64,000 nucleotides of DNA from Antarctobacter aquimaris (GCF_900184945.1 NZ_FXYF01000001.1:62001-126000), one strand, 5' to 3'; positions 1 through 9,121 are shown, counted from the stretch's first letter. Notes: generated by a model from the sequence alone, not told the origin. Program-made: numbers and translations.

Positions 1-1106
1 ACCGGGGCGCCGGTGGTGGCGAGTTCCGGGTAATCCCGGATCACGTTGGTGCCCTGCAACGGCTGCTGATAGCCCTTGTGGCAGGTGCGGCAGGCGGCCT
101 TGGGCGCATCGCCGTGGATCGGGCCCAGGCGGTTTGCCGGGTAGACGTCCGCCAATGGCACGAGGTAGTCGTTGTTCAGCTCCTGCACCATGGCGATGCC
201 CAGGGTGGCGGTCGCCCATTGCGGCGTGACCTGCCCGCCGTCGTAGAAGGCGCGGCTGTTGTGGCAGAACACGCAGTTCACGCCCAGCGAGTTGGCCACG
301 TAGTTCATCAGCGAATAGGTCCGCTCGGCGTCCTGGATCGCCGGCACGTCGGGGTCGCTGACCCGCTCCGAAACGCGGCTTTCCAGGTTGTGGACACCGA
401 TGCGGTTGTAGTCGAGCAGGTAGTGCTCCAGCGCATCGGCGGGCAGCGAGGTGTACTGCGACCGCAGCGTCGCCCGGTTCTGGATGGCTGACCAGCCTTC
501 GGCCGCCATGTTGACCGGCGCGATCTTGAACCAGATGTCAGACGGCACGTTCTGGCCGCGGTGGCAGGTGAAACAGGTCACGCCCACCTGCTTGTTGGCG
601 TTGACGTGGCCGTCCCAGCTTTCGTTGATGTTCTGGGTCATCTCGATCATCCGCCGCGCGACGACCTTGGTATAGAGGTCATCGGCGCCGTAGGTTTCGA
701 CATCGCCATCGCCGTGGCAGTAGGCGCAGCCCTGCTCGGGTGACACCCAGAGCGTCATGGCGTTCATGACGCGCAGAAAGTTCGCCTCGGTCAGGTCGCC
801 CAGCACCTCGACGTTCTGGTAGATGTCCCTGGCCAGCGCCTCGCCCGCCTCGGGGATCAGCGGCGGATCCTCATAGACCTCGGCGATGTCCGGATCGGGC
901 ACCGCCAGGTCCGCGACGAACTCCGGCACGCTCATGCCGGTGCCGCGCGGGCCGGTCTGAAGGCTGTCGGTGGCATAGGGCTGGCCCAGGCTGACCAGCG
1001 CCGCCGCCACGAGGACCGCCGCCCCCAGCGCCCCCACCAGGATGGCGGGGCCGTAGATATCGACCGGGTTCTTGCTGTTCCAGTCGTTGAACCACTTGGG
1101 TAGCAT
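1..1106 (-). CDS. pufC: Photosynthetic reaction centre tetraheme cytochrome c subunit (3' end cut by window)
   Basis: Re-reduces the photo-oxidised special pair of the reaction centre from the periplasmic side. The visible 368 residues, read from the ATG at 1106, contain four heme-attachment motifs in order: CAYCH, CFTCH, CVFCH and CRTCH, which defines the four-heme PufC family. Residues about 18-38 form one hydrophobic segment near the N-terminus; no lipobox Cys follows it, so the protein is probably held by an uncleaved helix instead of a lipid anchor. It lies 5 bp after pufM, as the last gene of the puf operon. The stop codon lies beyond base 1; the fourth heme is already present, so only a short tail should be missing. 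Confidence 0.96.
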   Translation of the reverse strand, partial: MLPKWFNDWNSKNPVDIYGPAILVGALGAAVLVAAALVSLGQPYATDSLQTGPRGTGMSVPEFVADLAVPDPDIAEVYEDPPLIPEAGEALARDIYQNVEVLGDLTEANFLRVMNAMTLWVSPEQGCAYCHGDGDVETYGADDLYTKVVARRMIEMTQNINESWDGHVNANKQVGVTCFTCHRGQNVPSDIWFKIAPVNMAAEGWSAIQNRATLRSQYTSLPADALEHYLLDYNRIGVHNLESRVSERVSDPDVPAIQDAERTYSLMNYVANSLGVNCVFCHNSRAFYDGGQVTPQWATATLGIAMVQELNNDYLVPLADVYPANRLGPIHGDAPKAACRTCHKGYQQPLQGTNVIRDYPELATTGAP

Positions 1107-1111
1107 GGGCC

Positions 1112-2101
1112 TCACTCCTGTCCGATGAAGGCTTCGTAGGACCCGAAGGCCTCGTAGCCGTAGCTGCCGTCATACATGGGCGCGAAGTGGTGCTCCTGGG
1201 CCCAGATGAACCAGTTGTCGACGACGGTGCCGGTCAGCAGGATGCCGATGCCGCCGGTGATCGGCGTCAGCACGGCGAACCACCAGGCCCAGCGGTGGAT
1301 GCCCTCCATCGTGGCGTTGAACCCCATGGTCCAGCGCCAGAACAGCGCGGCGCGTTCCGTGGCGGTGCCGCGGTCCACGATCTGTTCCAGCTCGCGGTCG
1401 CCGCCATAGCGGGTCACGGCCAGGATTGTCGCGCCGTGCATGGCGAACAGCAGGACCGAACCGTATAGGAACACGATCGAAAGGCAGTGGAACGGGTTGT
1501 AGTAGAGGTTGCCGTAGCGGATGCTGAACGCCGTGGTCCAGTCGAGGTGCGGGAAGATGCCATAGGGCACCGCCTCGGACCAGGATCCCATCAGTATCGG
1601 CCGGAACAGGCCCAGCACCAGGAACAGCCAGATCGCCGCGCCGAAGGCCCAGAAGACGTGCTTGCCCATCTTCTGTTCCGCCGCCAGCTGCCAGCTACGG
1701 TACCACCAGGCCATGACCGAAAACAGCAGGAAAAAGCTGGCGATGATGTACCAGCCGCCGTCCTGCAAGGGCGGCATGCGCAGCCCGTATTCCGGGCTGG
1801 GCGGCTCCAGCGCCAGCCAGAACAGCTGCCGCAGGAATTCCGGGATCGACCAGTCGACCTGCGCCAGCATGTTGATGCCGATGATGTTGAGCCAGATGAT
1901 GCCGCTGGCGATGGACACGACACCGGCCATGCCGATGTTGATCGGTCCGATCTGCGCGTTGCCCAGCCAGCCGGCCAGGTTCAGGAACCAGGGCTTGCCG
2001 GCGCGATCCGCCATCAGGGTGCCGTGGTCGTCGGTGCCCATCTCGGGCTCGCCGCGGACCTGCACCTGGGTAAAGATGTTCTGATATTCGATGCTAAACA
2101 T
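1112..2101 (-). CDS. pufM: Photosynthetic reaction centre subunit M
   Basis: Reaction-centre M protein, which with PufL binds the bacteriochlorophyll, bacteriopheophytin, quinone and non-heme iron cofactors in the inner membrane. The 329-residue product begins [10 protein letters not shown], a typical PufM start, and has the five hydrophobic helices of the family, with histidine-bearing helices such as the [17 protein letters not shown] stretch. Length matches the family. It follows pufL with 3 bp between stop and start, so the two subunits are probably translated together in equal amounts. It is followed after 5 bp by pufC. Confidence 0.97.
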   Translation of the reverse strand: MFSIEYQNIFTQVQVRGEPEMGTDDHGTLMADRAGKPWFLNLAGWLGNAQIGPINIGMAGVVSIASGIIWLNIIGINMLAQVDWSIPEFLRQLFWLALEPPSPEYGLRMPPLQDGGWYIIASFFLLFSVMAWWYRSWQLAAEQKMGKHVFWAFGAAIWLFLVLGLFRPILMGSWSEAVPYGIFPHLDWTTAFSIRYGNLYYNPFHCLSIVFLYGSVLLFAMHGATILAVTRYGGDRELEQIVDRGTATERAALFWRWTMGFNATMEGIHRWAWWFAVLTPITGGIGILLTGTVVDNWFIWAQEHHFAPMYDGSYGYEAFGSYEAFIGQE

Positions 2102-2104
2102 GGA

Positions 2105-2944
2105 TCACATCCCCAGGTTGGAGCCCCAGATGGGCAGTTCGAGCCACCAGTTCCACCATTCCGGCCATCCCTTGGTCCAGACCGGCCCCGAGATGATGAT
2201 GCAAACCGCCGAGAAGAAGACCGCGTTGATCGCCAGCAGAAAGCCGAGCCGATGGATGCCCAGCGTGCCGACCGAGTAGCCGATGAAGTCGCGAAAGAAG
2301 GTGTCCTCGTGGTCGGGCGTGAGCATGATCTCGCCCTTCTCGGGGTTCGCCGCCGACAGGATCAGGCCACCGTGCAGCGACAGCGCCAGCGTGGTGGTGA
2401 AGAACAGCGTCACCGCCAGCATGTGCGCCGGGTTGTAGTGGAAGTGCAGGTAGGCGTAGCCGGTGTTGCTGACCCAGTCGAGGTGGCTGAAGATGCCGTA
2501 GGGGAATCCGTGCCCCCAGGCGCCCATCAGCAGCGGCCGGAAGATCACCAGCGTGACATAGGCCAGGATCGCAAAGCTGAAGGCGAAGGGCACATGATAG
2601 CCCATGCCAAGCTTGCGGCAGATTTCGACCTCGCGCAGCGCCCAGCTGACGAACGAGGCGGTGGCGCAGATCGTGATGAACTGCCACAGCCCGCCCTCGT
2701 TCAGCGGCGCGATGCCCAGCCCGTAGGACAGGTCGGGCGGCGCGATATTGATGAGCCAGGGGTTGAAGGTGCCCTGCTGGGCCGCTCCCCAGAAAATCAG
2801 GATTGTGCCCAATGAGGCAAAAAAGGCGGTCGTGACCCCGAAAAAGCCCACGTAGAAAGGGCCCACCCAGAAGTCGAACAGATCGCCGCCGATCAGCGTC
2901 CCCCCGCGGACGCGATACTTTTTTTCGAAGCTGAGCAACGCCAT
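2105..2944 (-). CDS. pufL: Photosynthetic reaction centre subunit L
   Basis: Reaction-centre L protein, partner of PufM in the membrane core. The 279-residue product starts [17 protein letters not shown], the characteristic PufL N-terminus, and contains five transmembrane helices plus the conserved [10 protein letters not shown] and [11 protein letters not shown] stretches. Length is normal. It is separated from pufA by about 140 bp that contain an intercistronic hairpin, the usual arrangement that lets the pufBA message outlive the pufLM message. Confidence 0.97.
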   Translation of the reverse strand: MALLSFEKKYRVRGGTLIGGDLFDFWVGPFYVGFFGVTTAFFASLGTILIFWGAAQQGTFNPWLINIAPPDLSYGLGIAPLNEGGLWQFITICATASFVSWALREVEICRKLGMGYHVPFAFSFAILAYVTLVIFRPLLMGAWGHGFPYGIFSHLDWVSNTGYAYLHFHYNPAHMLAVTLFFTTTLALSLHGGLILSAANPEKGEIMLTPDHEDTFFRDFIGYSVGTLGIHRLGFLLAINAVFFSAVCIIISGPVWTKGWPEWWNWWLELPIWGSNLGM

Positions 2945-3029
2945 CTTCTTGTCTCTCCGCGTTTGGCGGCTCGTTCGGCGGTGGGTGCGTGACCCTGGTC
3001 CTCAAGCCGTCGTGTCAGTTGGATTTGCC

Positions 3030-3051
3030 GCGGGCGAAACGGGCCGCCCGC
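3030..3051 (-). promoter_or_regulatory. pufA-pufL intercistronic hairpin
   Basis: An inverted repeat GCGGGC (3030-3035) and GCCCGC (3046-3051) encloses a 10-nt loop in the roughly 140-bp gap between the pufA stop and the pufL start. In Rhodobacter species, hairpins in this gap stabilise the 3' end of the pufBA segment and block decay, giving more LH1 than reaction-centre protein. Placement supports the same role here; the function is inferred, and no T-tract follows, so it is not a typical terminator. Confidence 0.55.
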
Positions 3052-3085
3052 AGCAGTCTTTGTGAAAGAGCGTGAGGCCCGTGGC

Positions 3086-3253
3086 TCAATCGGATGCTGC
3101 GGCGCGTGCCGCGGCGGCGTTCTCGAACCAGTTCACACCGTTCGAGAGCACCACCAGGTGGATCATCACTGCGAGCAGGAAGAGGAAGACACCCTGTGCC
3201 ACGAACACACGGCGCGGATCGAATACGAGCCAAATCTTGTAGAATTTTGCCAT
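3086..3253 (-). CDS. pufA: Light-harvesting 1 (B870) alpha polypeptide
   Basis: LH1 antenna alpha subunit that forms the ring around the reaction centre. The 55-residue product starts at the ATG at 3253 ([15 protein letters not shown]), a standard LH1-alpha N-terminus. A single transmembrane helix carries His32, the expected ligand of the B870 bacteriochlorophyll, followed by an Ala-rich C-terminal tail. An in-frame upstream ATG would add 17 residues that do not resemble the family, so the shorter start is chosen. It lies 10 bp after pufB. Confidence 0.96.
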   Translation of the reverse strand: MAKFYKIWLVFDPRRVFVAQGVFLFLLAVMIHLVVLSNGVNWFENAAAARAAASD

Positions 3254-3263
3254 ATCCGTCTCC

Positions 3264-3413
3264 TCAGAACCACGGTGCCCAGATGTAGGTTGCCAGGTGG
3301 GCAACCACTGCGACCGCCGAGAACAGCCAGAGGCCGCTCATGTAGACGGAATGCAGTTCCTGGGCCTGCTCATCGGTAAGACCTGTGAAGGACAGGTCAC
3401 CATTATCAGACAT
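3264..3413 (-). CDS. pufB: Light-harvesting 1 (B870) beta polypeptide
   Basis: LH1 antenna beta subunit. Reading from the ATG at 3413 gives 49 residues ([20 protein letters not shown]...). His21 lies before the helix and His39 within it; His39 is the usual B870 ligand, followed by the IWAPW C-terminal aromatic cluster. A longer reading frame starting 12 codons upstream lacks family similarity and is rejected. It is followed by pufA with 10 bp between. Confidence 0.96.
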   Translation of the reverse strand: MSDNGDLSFTGLTDEQAQELHSVYMSGLWLFSAVAVVAHLATYIWAPWF

Positions 3414-3536
3414 GTACTTTCCTCCGGAACGTGTCGTCTGACGCCGCACCCCCTGCGGCCGGGGTCGACAGGCATGCGCCCGCCGGTCTGTCCGCCACGG
3501 GGGCGGGCAGGTCGTGTCGGTCCGATCGGCCTGCGA

Positions 3537-3764
3537 TCAGAGCGAAAACAGAAGCGGCGTGATCCGGTCGGCCTCGGCCCAGGCGCGGGCCAGCGGGCCG
3601 CGCAGGTTCAGCGTGTGCCGCCGGGCGATCTCGAGGATCCAGTCGACCGCCGCAAAGGGCAGCGCCGCGATGAAGATCAGCGCGAAATAGGTGTAGAACT
3701 CGGCCCCCCGCCGGCGCGGTGCGTGGTGGTGGGGACGCGGGGTGTTCGACGTGACGTCGGCCAT
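3537..3764 (-). CDS. pufQ: PufQ, cytochrome subunit / bacteriochlorophyll assembly factor
   Basis: The 75-residue protein has a His/Arg-rich N-terminus (PRPHHHAPRRRGAEFYTYFAL), one transmembrane helix around residues 25-42, and a C-terminal tail, matching PufQ in length, layout and position as first gene of the puf segment. PufQ is needed for normal bacteriochlorophyll levels; a pigment-carrier or regulatory role has been proposed. The start codon lies 3 bp after the bchZ stop, so it is probably expressed by read-through from bchCXYZ as well as from any puf-specific promoter. Confidence 0.9.
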   Translation of the reverse strand: MADVTSNTPRPHHHAPRRRGAEFYTYFALIFIAALPFAAVDWILEIARRHTLNLRGPLARAWAEADRITPLLFSL

Positions 3765-3767
3765 GGA

Positions 3768-5267
3768 TCAGACCTCCTCTGGTGAACTGTGTGCGCCGGT
3801 GCGGGCCGGCGTCGGTTTCCTTGGGGCGCTGTTCAGCGCCTGGACCGTCTCGACGACGACCCGGTCCGCCCCCTGTTCAAGGGCGACTTTCTCGGCGGCA
3901 TCGCGCAACTGCTTGGCCGCCGAGATGCGGGTGAGAACGGGGTGCTGCGAGACGATGCGGTCCAGTTCCATCTGCGCGTCGGCGTCCCAGGGCATGTCGC
4001 GGCGCAGGCGCGTCGGCGTGGCCGAGGCCGCGTCCATCTGGGTGCCCAGCGGCAGGATGTGGAACAGCGCGTCGAAGAGGCCGTTGCAGACCTCCTGAAG
4101 GATGTAGGTGGCGCCGCCGTAGCCCATGAAGGGCGTGCCGGTGTGGCGGCGGATCGTGGCGCCCGGAAAGCTGGCCGGGATGAAGGCCGGCGCCGGGCCG
4201 TGACCGGCCTTGAGCTCGGCCAGGTACATCTTTTCGTTGATCGACCCCATGACGATCAGCGGTCGGTGTTCGGCCATCAGCGCGCGGGTGCGGTCGTTGT
4301 CGGTCTTGGCCCCGGCGCATCGCGCCACGGCAAAGGCGCAGGGCAGGCCCAGGTCGCCCTCAAGATAGTGCCGCACGCCACGGGCATAGGTCTCGTTCGC
4401 GACGATGCCGAAACTGGCGGTGGCAAAAAAGTCCTGCGTGACCGAACGCCAGAGGTCCCAGACCGGCTTGATGGTCGAATGCTTCTCGCGCGCGATGAAG
4501 GGCTCGGGGTCCAGCCCCAGCATCTCGCCCAGCTTGCGCAGGAACCTGGTGGTCGAGTCGATGCCGATGGGCGCTTGCAGGTAGGGCTTGCCCAGCACCT
4601 CGGCGAGGCCGCGTCCGAACTCGCGGTACATGCAGATGTTGACGTCCGCATCGACCAGGTGGCGCATCTCGTTCAGGTGCGCGCCCAGCGGCATCACCAT
4701 GTTGACCTCGGCGCCGATCCCTTCGACCAGGCGGCGGATCTCGGCCAGGTCCGAGGGCATGTTGAACACGCCGTACATCGGCCCCAGGATGTTGACGCGC
4801 GGCCTGGCGTCGTCGGGGCGCCTGGTCTCCTTGGGCATCCGGCCCTTGGTCATGCCGAACTCGGTGAAGATCCAGGTCATGGCGCGGTCCGCCGCTTCCC
4901 ACTGGTCCTCGTCGATGGTCCGCGGCAGGAAACGCTGGATGTTGGTGCCCTGCGGCGTGACACCCCCGCCGATCATCTCGGCAATGGAGCCGGTGACGAC
5001 AACGGCGGGCAGCGCCGGGTCCAGCGACTTCCACGCGCGGGCCATCGCGTCTTCGGTGCCCTTGCCCATTTCCTCTTCGCCAAGGCCGGTCACGACGATC
5101 GGAAGCTCGTGCGGCGGCAGCGCGTCGGTGTAGTGCAGCACCGAGGTCACCGGCAGGTTCTCGCAGCCCACCGGGCCGTCGATCACCACTTGCAGGCCCT
5201 TCACGGCGGTGAAGGCATAGATGGCGCCCCAATAGCCGCCGGCGCGGTCATGATCCTGGATCAGCAT
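3768..5267 (-). CDS. bchZ: Chlorophyllide a reductase subunit Z
   Basis: With BchY forms the catalytic heterotetramer of chlorophyllide a oxidoreductase, a dark-operative nitrogenase-like enzyme that reduces ring B of chlorophyllide a on the way to bacteriochlorophyllide a. Read from the ATG at 5267 ([19 protein letters not shown]), the 499-residue product matches BchZ throughout, including the [20 protein letters not shown] iron-sulfur ligand region. The ORF extends 18 codons further upstream, but that extension is encoded by an intergenic hairpin repeat and is not protein-like. A GAGGGG sequence precedes the chosen start. It is separated from bchY by 100 bp that hold a compound hairpin. Confidence 0.96.
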   Translation of the reverse strand: MLIQDHDRAGGYWGAIYAFTAVKGLQVVIDGPVGCENLPVTSVLHYTDALPPHELPIVVTGLGEEEMGKGTEDAMARAWKSLDPALPAVVVTGSIAEMIGGGVTPQGTNIQRFLPRTIDEDQWEAADRAMTWIFTEFGMTKGRMPKETRRPDDARPRVNILGPMYGVFNMPSDLAEIRRLVEGIGAEVNMVMPLGAHLNEMRHLVDADVNICMYREFGRGLAEVLGKPYLQAPIGIDSTTRFLRKLGEMLGLDPEPFIAREKHSTIKPVWDLWRSVTQDFFATASFGIVANETYARGVRHYLEGDLGLPCAFAVARCAGAKTDNDRTRALMAEHRPLIVMGSINEKMYLAELKAGHGPAPAFIPASFPGATIRRHTGTPFMGYGGATYILQEVCNGLFDALFHILPLGTQMDAASATPTRLRRDMPWDADAQMELDRIVSQHPVLTRISAAKQLRDAAEKVALEQGADRVVVETVQALNSAPRKPTPARTGAHSSPEEV

Positions 5268-5294
5268 GAGGCGCCCCCTCTGGTCCGGGTGCCA

Positions 5295-5340
5295 GAAAGG
5301 GCTTTGGAAAGCCCTTTCCAAGGCGCTTCAAAGCGCCTTG
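5295..5340. repeat. Compound double-hairpin repeat, copy 1 (bchY-bchZ gap)
   Basis: Two adjacent inverted repeats. The first is GAAAGGGCTTT, GG, AAAGCCCTTTC (5295-5318); the second is CAAGGCGCTT and AAGCGCCTTG around a 2-nt centre (5319-5340). The same pair in reverse order occurs at 33370-33414, where the first hairpin is base-for-base identical and the second differs by compensated changes (GGCGC/GCGCC here, CGCGC/GCGCG there). Here it sits inside an operon, between two genes that must be co-transcribed, so it could be an mRNA processing or stability element instead of a terminator. Confidence 0.75.
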
Positions 5341-5367
5341 TTCCGCGGGGTGTCACCGGAAGCGCCC

Positions 5368-6930
5368 TCATATCATCCGCTCCGCTTGGGCCGCGCGCGC
5401 CTGCTTTTCCAGTTTCTTGAGGTAGCGGGCGCGGAACTCCGGCTGGCGGTTCGGTTCACCTTCCCAGATGCCGGCGGTCTCGCCTTCGCCGACGCCCTCG
5501 AAAAAGGCCTTCATGCCCTCCATCCGGCCCTTGTTGCCGATGGCCGCATTGACCACCTGCGCAAGGCTCCCGGCCCCGGCGGGGCCCATCAGCGGCCGGG
5601 CCGAGATCAGGTTGGTGAAATACAGGCCGGGCAGGCCCAGCGTCTTGGCCTTCTGCACCACGGGCGTGGTGCCGATGGCGAGGTCAGGCTTGATCGCCTC
5701 CATCGCGGCGCAATCATCCTCGAGCGAGGCGCGGTACTTCACCTTGACGCCATGCGCCTCCAGCCAGGCGGCGTCATGCGCATTGTACGGCGTCCTGGGG
5801 CAGGCCGTGCCGACGTAGGGCACCTGCGCGCCGCTTTCGATCAGCAGCCGCGCGACCAGAAGCTCGGAGCCTTCGTAGCCCGACAGGGTGATCGTGCCGT
5901 CGATCCGCGCACCTGCCAGCGCGCCCTTGATGGCGGGCAGGAAGGCGTTCTGCGCCGCGGCCACCCGTTCGGCCGCGATGCCGAAGGTCTCGCCGATGCC
6001 TGCCAGCCAGTCGGCGGTGCCGTCCACCCCCACGGGGGCCGAACCGACGACCGGGCGGCCAGCGGCTTTGAACTCGCGGATCGCGGCGGTGTAGAACGGG
6101 TGGATCGCCGCCACGGCGCCGCAATCGAGCGCGGCATAAAGCTCGCGCCATTCGCGGCAGGGCACGACAGGCCCGGCGGCCAGGCCCATGGGCGCCAGCA
6201 TCGCGCCGATCATCATCGGGTCGGCCGGGAACATCTCGCCCAGCAGGGTCACGGTGGGCCGGTCGGACCGCCCGCCTTCGGGGGCGGCGACGGGGCCGGC
6301 CTCGATCTCCTTGCGGGCGTAGTTCAGCATCGCCCCGGCCAGCACGTCCTTGGCCTCCGCATGGGTCGGCACGCCGAAACCGGGCACGTCGATGCCGACG
6401 ATGCGCACGCCGTCGATCTCGTCCGGCAACAGCCGCAGCGGCACGCCCGAGGCGGTCGGCACGCAGAGGTTGGTGACGACGATGGCGTCGTACTTGTCGG
6501 GGTCGGCCAGCTGGTGGACAGCCTCGCGGATGTCCTCGAAGAGCTTGCCGGTGACCAGCGTCTCGGAGTTGAAGGGCACGTAACCCACCGACCGGCGCGC
6601 GCCGTAGAAATGCGACACGAAGGTCAGGCCGTAGACGCAGCAGGCCGAACCCGAGAGCACGGTCGCCACGCGGCGCATCCTGAGACCCACGCGCAAAGAG
6701 CCGAAGGCCGGGCACATGCTTTGCGGCTTGTCGTGCGGGCCTTGCGGGTAGTCGCGCGCGAACTGGTCCAGCAGTTCGGACTGGCCGGCCATGCGGGCCG
6801 CCTGTTCCATCTCCGATCCGGAATGACAGCCGAGGCCGGGCGCCTCTTCCGTGGCGGGCAGCGGGTCGGCGCGGCCCTCCGCTTTCAGAACCTCCACTTC
6901 GCCCGCATCGTCGTAGACCTGTTCGCTCAT
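5368..6930 (-). CDS. bchY: Chlorophyllide a reductase subunit Y
   Basis: Catalytic partner of BchZ in chlorophyllide a oxidoreductase, homologous to NifD/BchN. The 520-residue product has the expected cysteines for the shared [4Fe-4S] cluster in GLGCHSGSEME, SMCPAFGSLRVG and SGSACCVYGL stretches within the first 100 residues. Length is normal. Its ATG overlaps by 4 bp (ATGA) the stop of a small 41-codon ORF that in turn overlaps the end of bchX, so translation of the bchX-bchY junction looks coupled. Confidence 0.96.
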   Translation of the reverse strand: MSEQVYDDAGEVEVLKAEGRADPLPATEEAPGLGCHSGSEMEQAARMAGQSELLDQFARDYPQGPHDKPQSMCPAFGSLRVGLRMRRVATVLSGSACCVYGLTFVSHFYGARRSVGYVPFNSETLVTGKLFEDIREAVHQLADPDKYDAIVVTNLCVPTASGVPLRLLPDEIDGVRIVGIDVPGFGVPTHAEAKDVLAGAMLNYARKEIEAGPVAAPEGGRSDRPTVTLLGEMFPADPMMIGAMLAPMGLAAGPVVPCREWRELYAALDCGAVAAIHPFYTAAIREFKAAGRPVVGSAPVGVDGTADWLAGIGETFGIAAERVAAAQNAFLPAIKGALAGARIDGTITLSGYEGSELLVARLLIESGAQVPYVGTACPRTPYNAHDAAWLEAHGVKVKYRASLEDDCAAMEAIKPDLAIGTTPVVQKAKTLGLPGLYFTNLISARPLMGPAGAGSLAQVVNAAIGNKGRMEGMKAFFEGVGEGETAGIWEGEPNRQPEFRARYLKKLEKQARAAQAERMI

Positions 6931-7052
6931 GTCGCTGTCCGCCCGTCGTCCCTGGAGTTCTTGCTATCCTCGAGAAGACGCCGCAGCGGGTCGGGCGTCG
7001 CCCGGTCCAGCATCCTGCGGATCTCTCGCCGGGGGGTGTCAGGCGTCGTCAT
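6927..7052 (-). CDS. Small ORF bridging bchX and bchY (hypothetical, 41 aa)
   Basis: An ATG at 7052 lies inside the last codons of bchX in another frame and opens a 41-residue frame that ends in an ATGA overlap with the bchY start at 6930. The predicted peptide is very charged (about ten Arg, several Asp/Glu; for example PRREIRRMLDRATPDPLRR) and looks helical, with no membrane segment or Cys. It fills exactly the roughly 110-bp gap between two subunit genes, which otherwise have nothing between them. It may be a real small protein or only a device for translational coupling. I know no named family for it. Confidence 0.45.
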   Translation of the reverse strand: MTTPDTPRREIRRMLDRATPDPLRRLLEDSKNSRDDGRTAT

Positions 7053-8055
7053 AGACAACCTCCAGGCTTTCCTTCGACTTGGCGTACTTGCCGCGCATGT
7101 CGGTGTCGGTCGCCGGTTCCAGCACCACACCCGCGCCGGTGTCGGAGCCGTCGAACAACCCCAGCAACCCGTCCTGATCCAGCGGGCGCGGCCGCACCGG
7201 TGGTGCTGCGGCGGCGTTCATGCCCAGTTCGGCGAACAGCGCGCCCCACTTGCTCTGCGCGGTGCCGACAATCTGGTAGTTCGCCGATTTCTTGCGCAAC
7301 TCGTCATCGGCGGGGATGGAGGCCAGCACCGGGATGCCAGCCGCCGCGGCAAAGGCCTGCGCCTCGCCGGAACCGTCGTCCTTGTTGATGACCAGCCCGG
7401 CGATGCCGACGTTACCGCCCAGCTTGCGGAAGTACTCCACCGCCGAGCAGACGTTGTTGGCGACATACAGCGATTGCAGGTCGTTCGAGCCGACCAGAAT
7501 CACCTTCTGCGCCATGTCCCGCGCGATCGGCAGGCCAAAGCCGCCGCAAACCACGTCACCCAGGAAATCGAGCAGCACGTAGTCGAAATCCCAATCGTGA
7601 AAGCCCAGCTTTTCCAGCAGTTCAAAGCCATGGATGATGCCGCGCCCGCCGCAGCCGCGACCGACCTCCGGACCGCCCAGTTCCATCGCAAAGACGCCAT
7701 TGCGCTTGAAGCAGACATCGCCGATCTGCACCTCCTCACCCGCCAGCTTCTTGCGGGTCGAGGTCTCGATGATCGTCGGGCAGGCCTTGCCGCCGAACAG
7801 CAGCGAGGTGGTGTCGGATTTCGGATCGCAGCCGATCAGCAGCACGCGCTTGCCCTGCTCGGCCATCATGCAGCTGAGGTTGGCCAGGGTGAAGGACTTG
7901 CCGATGCCACCCTTGCCGTAGATCGCGATGATCTGCGTCTTTTTCGTCGGCTCTGCGTGCTGGATGTCGGCGAGATCCGCGTGGGCCTCGTCGCGCAACC
8001 GCTGGTCGAAGGCCTTGAGGCTGGGCGCCTCCTTGCCGGTCACTTCGTCCTTCAT
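7039..8055 (-). CDS. bchX: Chlorophyllide a reductase iron protein subunit X
   Basis: ATP-dependent electron donor (NifH/BchL-like Fe protein) to BchYZ. The 338-residue product has the P-loop GKGGIGKS at residues 47-54, the conserved [15 protein letters not shown] switch region, and the two cluster cysteines in GRGCGGRGI and [10 protein letters not shown] that bridge one [4Fe-4S] at the dimer interface. The N-terminal extension of about 35 residues before the first strand is typical of BchX and separates it from BchL. Its start overlaps the bchC stop (ATGA), and its end overlaps the small ORF leading to bchY. Confidence 0.97.
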   Translation of the reverse strand: MKDEVTGKEAPSLKAFDQRLRDEAHADLADIQHAEPTKKTQIIAIYGKGGIGKSFTLANLSCMMAEQGKRVLLIGCDPKSDTTSLLFGGKACPTIIETSTRKKLAGEEVQIGDVCFKRNGVFAMELGGPEVGRGCGGRGIIHGFELLEKLGFHDWDFDYVLLDFLGDVVCGGFGLPIARDMAQKVILVGSNDLQSLYVANNVCSAVEYFRKLGGNVGIAGLVINKDDGSGEAQAFAAAAGIPVLASIPADDELRKKSANYQIVGTAQSKWGALFAELGMNAAAAPPVRPRPLDQDGLLGLFDGSDTGAGVVLEPATDTDMRGKYAKSKESLEVVYDDA

Positions 8056-8993
8056 GCGACGTTCCTCCAGTCCAGGATCATTTTCAGGCAGGTCGGGTCC
8101 TCGAAGGCCGTCGCATAGGCGGACGGCGCGTCACTGGCCCCGGCGGTGTGGGTGATGAGCCCCTTCAGCGACAGCGCGCCTGCGTCGATCAGCGCGCGGG
8201 TGGCGGCCAGGTCGCTGCGGTTCCATTCGGCGGCGATGCGAAAGCGGGCCTCCTTCATGAAGGCCGGCGGAAAGGCAAAGCTGAGCGGCTGGGTGTAGAA
8301 CCCGGCCAGCACGATCTCGCCGCCCCTGGCGATGCGGGTCACGAGGTCGTTCAGCAGGCCGCCGTTGCCGGAGGCGTCGTAGATGGCGCGGTAATCGCGG
8401 CGCGTGTCGGTGTCGGGGCGGATCACCTCGTAGCCCGTCGCGCCGGACATGCGGCTGGCGTCAATCTCCCAGACGGTGGGCGCGGGTGCGCCGCTGGCCA
8501 GGGTCAGCCGTGCCAGCAGGCGGCCCAGGACACCGTGGCCGACGATCAGGTCCGGCACCGCACGGTCGATCCCGGCCATGGCGTGACGGGCGGTGGCGGC
8601 CAGCGCCAGCAGCGCGCCTTCGGCGCCCATGCCGCCGTCGACCCGGACGACCCGGCCGGCATCGGTGACCATGCCGCGGGCAGCACCACCGAACAGGCCA
8701 TGCGCGCCGTCATAACAGTTGGCACCGGGGACAAAGACCGTCTCACCGACGGCAAAGCCGCTCTCGGCACCGGCCTCGACCACCTCGCCAAAGGATTCGT
8801 AGCCCGGCACCAGCGGGTAGCCCATGCCCGGAAAAGGCGGCATCTGGCCGGACCAGAACAGCTTTTCCGTGCCGGTGGAGATGCCGGAATGGCTGATCTC
8901 GACCACGAGGTCATTCGGACCGGGATCGGTCAGGAACAGGCGGTCAAGACCGAGGTCCCTGGGGCCGTTCAAGAGGACGGCTGTCGTGTCCAT
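8052..8993 (-). CDS. bchC: 3-hydroxyethyl bacteriochlorophyllide a dehydrogenase
   Basis: Oxidises the C3 hydroxyethyl group to acetyl, a late step towards bacteriochlorophyllide a. The product is a medium-chain dehydrogenase-like protein of 313 residues from the ATG at 8993 ([20 protein letters not shown]), with the [20 protein letters not shown] stretch typical of BchC and a C-terminal nucleotide-binding half. A strong ribosome-binding site, GGGAGGTGA, ends 4 bases before this ATG and decides it over an in-frame ATG 13 codons upstream. First gene of the bchCXYZ-puf run; the promoter immediately upstream carries tandem PpsR boxes. Confidence 0.96.
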   Translation of the reverse strand: MDTTAVLLNGPRDLGLDRLFLTDPGPNDLVVEISHSGISTGTEKLFWSGQMPPFPGMGYPLVPGYESFGEVVEAGAESGFAVGETVFVPGANCYDGAHGLFGGAARGMVTDAGRVVRVDGGMGAEGALLALAATARHAMAGIDRAVPDLIVGHGVLGRLLARLTLASGAPAPTVWEIDASRMSGATGYEVIRPDTDTRRDYRAIYDASGNGGLLNDLVTRIARGGEIVLAGFYTQPLSFAFPPAFMKEARFRIAAEWNRSDLAATRALIDAGALSLKGLITHTAGASDAPSAYATAFEDPTCLKMILDWRNVA

Positions 8994-9059
8994 GTCGTCA
9001 CCTCCCGGTCCTGCAACTCGAATCGTCCCCAAGCTGGGTGACGCCGCGTCGTCTGCCTC

Positions 9060-9103
9060 TGTAAGTCTAGCCTTACACTTCTAGTTGTCAATCAATACTG
9101 ACA
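9060..9103 (-). promoter_or_regulatory. bchC promoter with tandem PpsR/CrtJ boxes
   Basis: Two perfect TGT-N12-ACA palindromes, 9060-9077 and 9086-9103, lie 8 bp apart upstream of bchC. On the minus strand a perfect -35 TTGACA (complement of 9086-9091) and a -10 TAGACT (complement of 9064-9069) with a 16-bp spacer fall one in each box. This is the arrangement known for the Rhodobacter bchC promoter, where the redox- and light-responsive repressor CrtJ/PpsR binds the two sites cooperatively under oxygen. The match is direct; repression is inferred by family knowledge. Confidence 0.88.
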
Positions 9104-9121
9104 TATCGTTACCCGATACTG

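Noticed and set aside
3254-3304. Longer start for pufA (17 extra residues)
   Set aside because: The extra residues lie in the pufB-pufA gap and overlap the end of pufB; all LH1-alpha proteins begin near MxKFYKIW.
5266-8118. 950-codon plus-strand frame over bchX-bchY
   Set aside because: Antisense to bchY and bchX, low-complexity Gly/Arg/His composition, no ribosome-binding site. Explained by GC bias.
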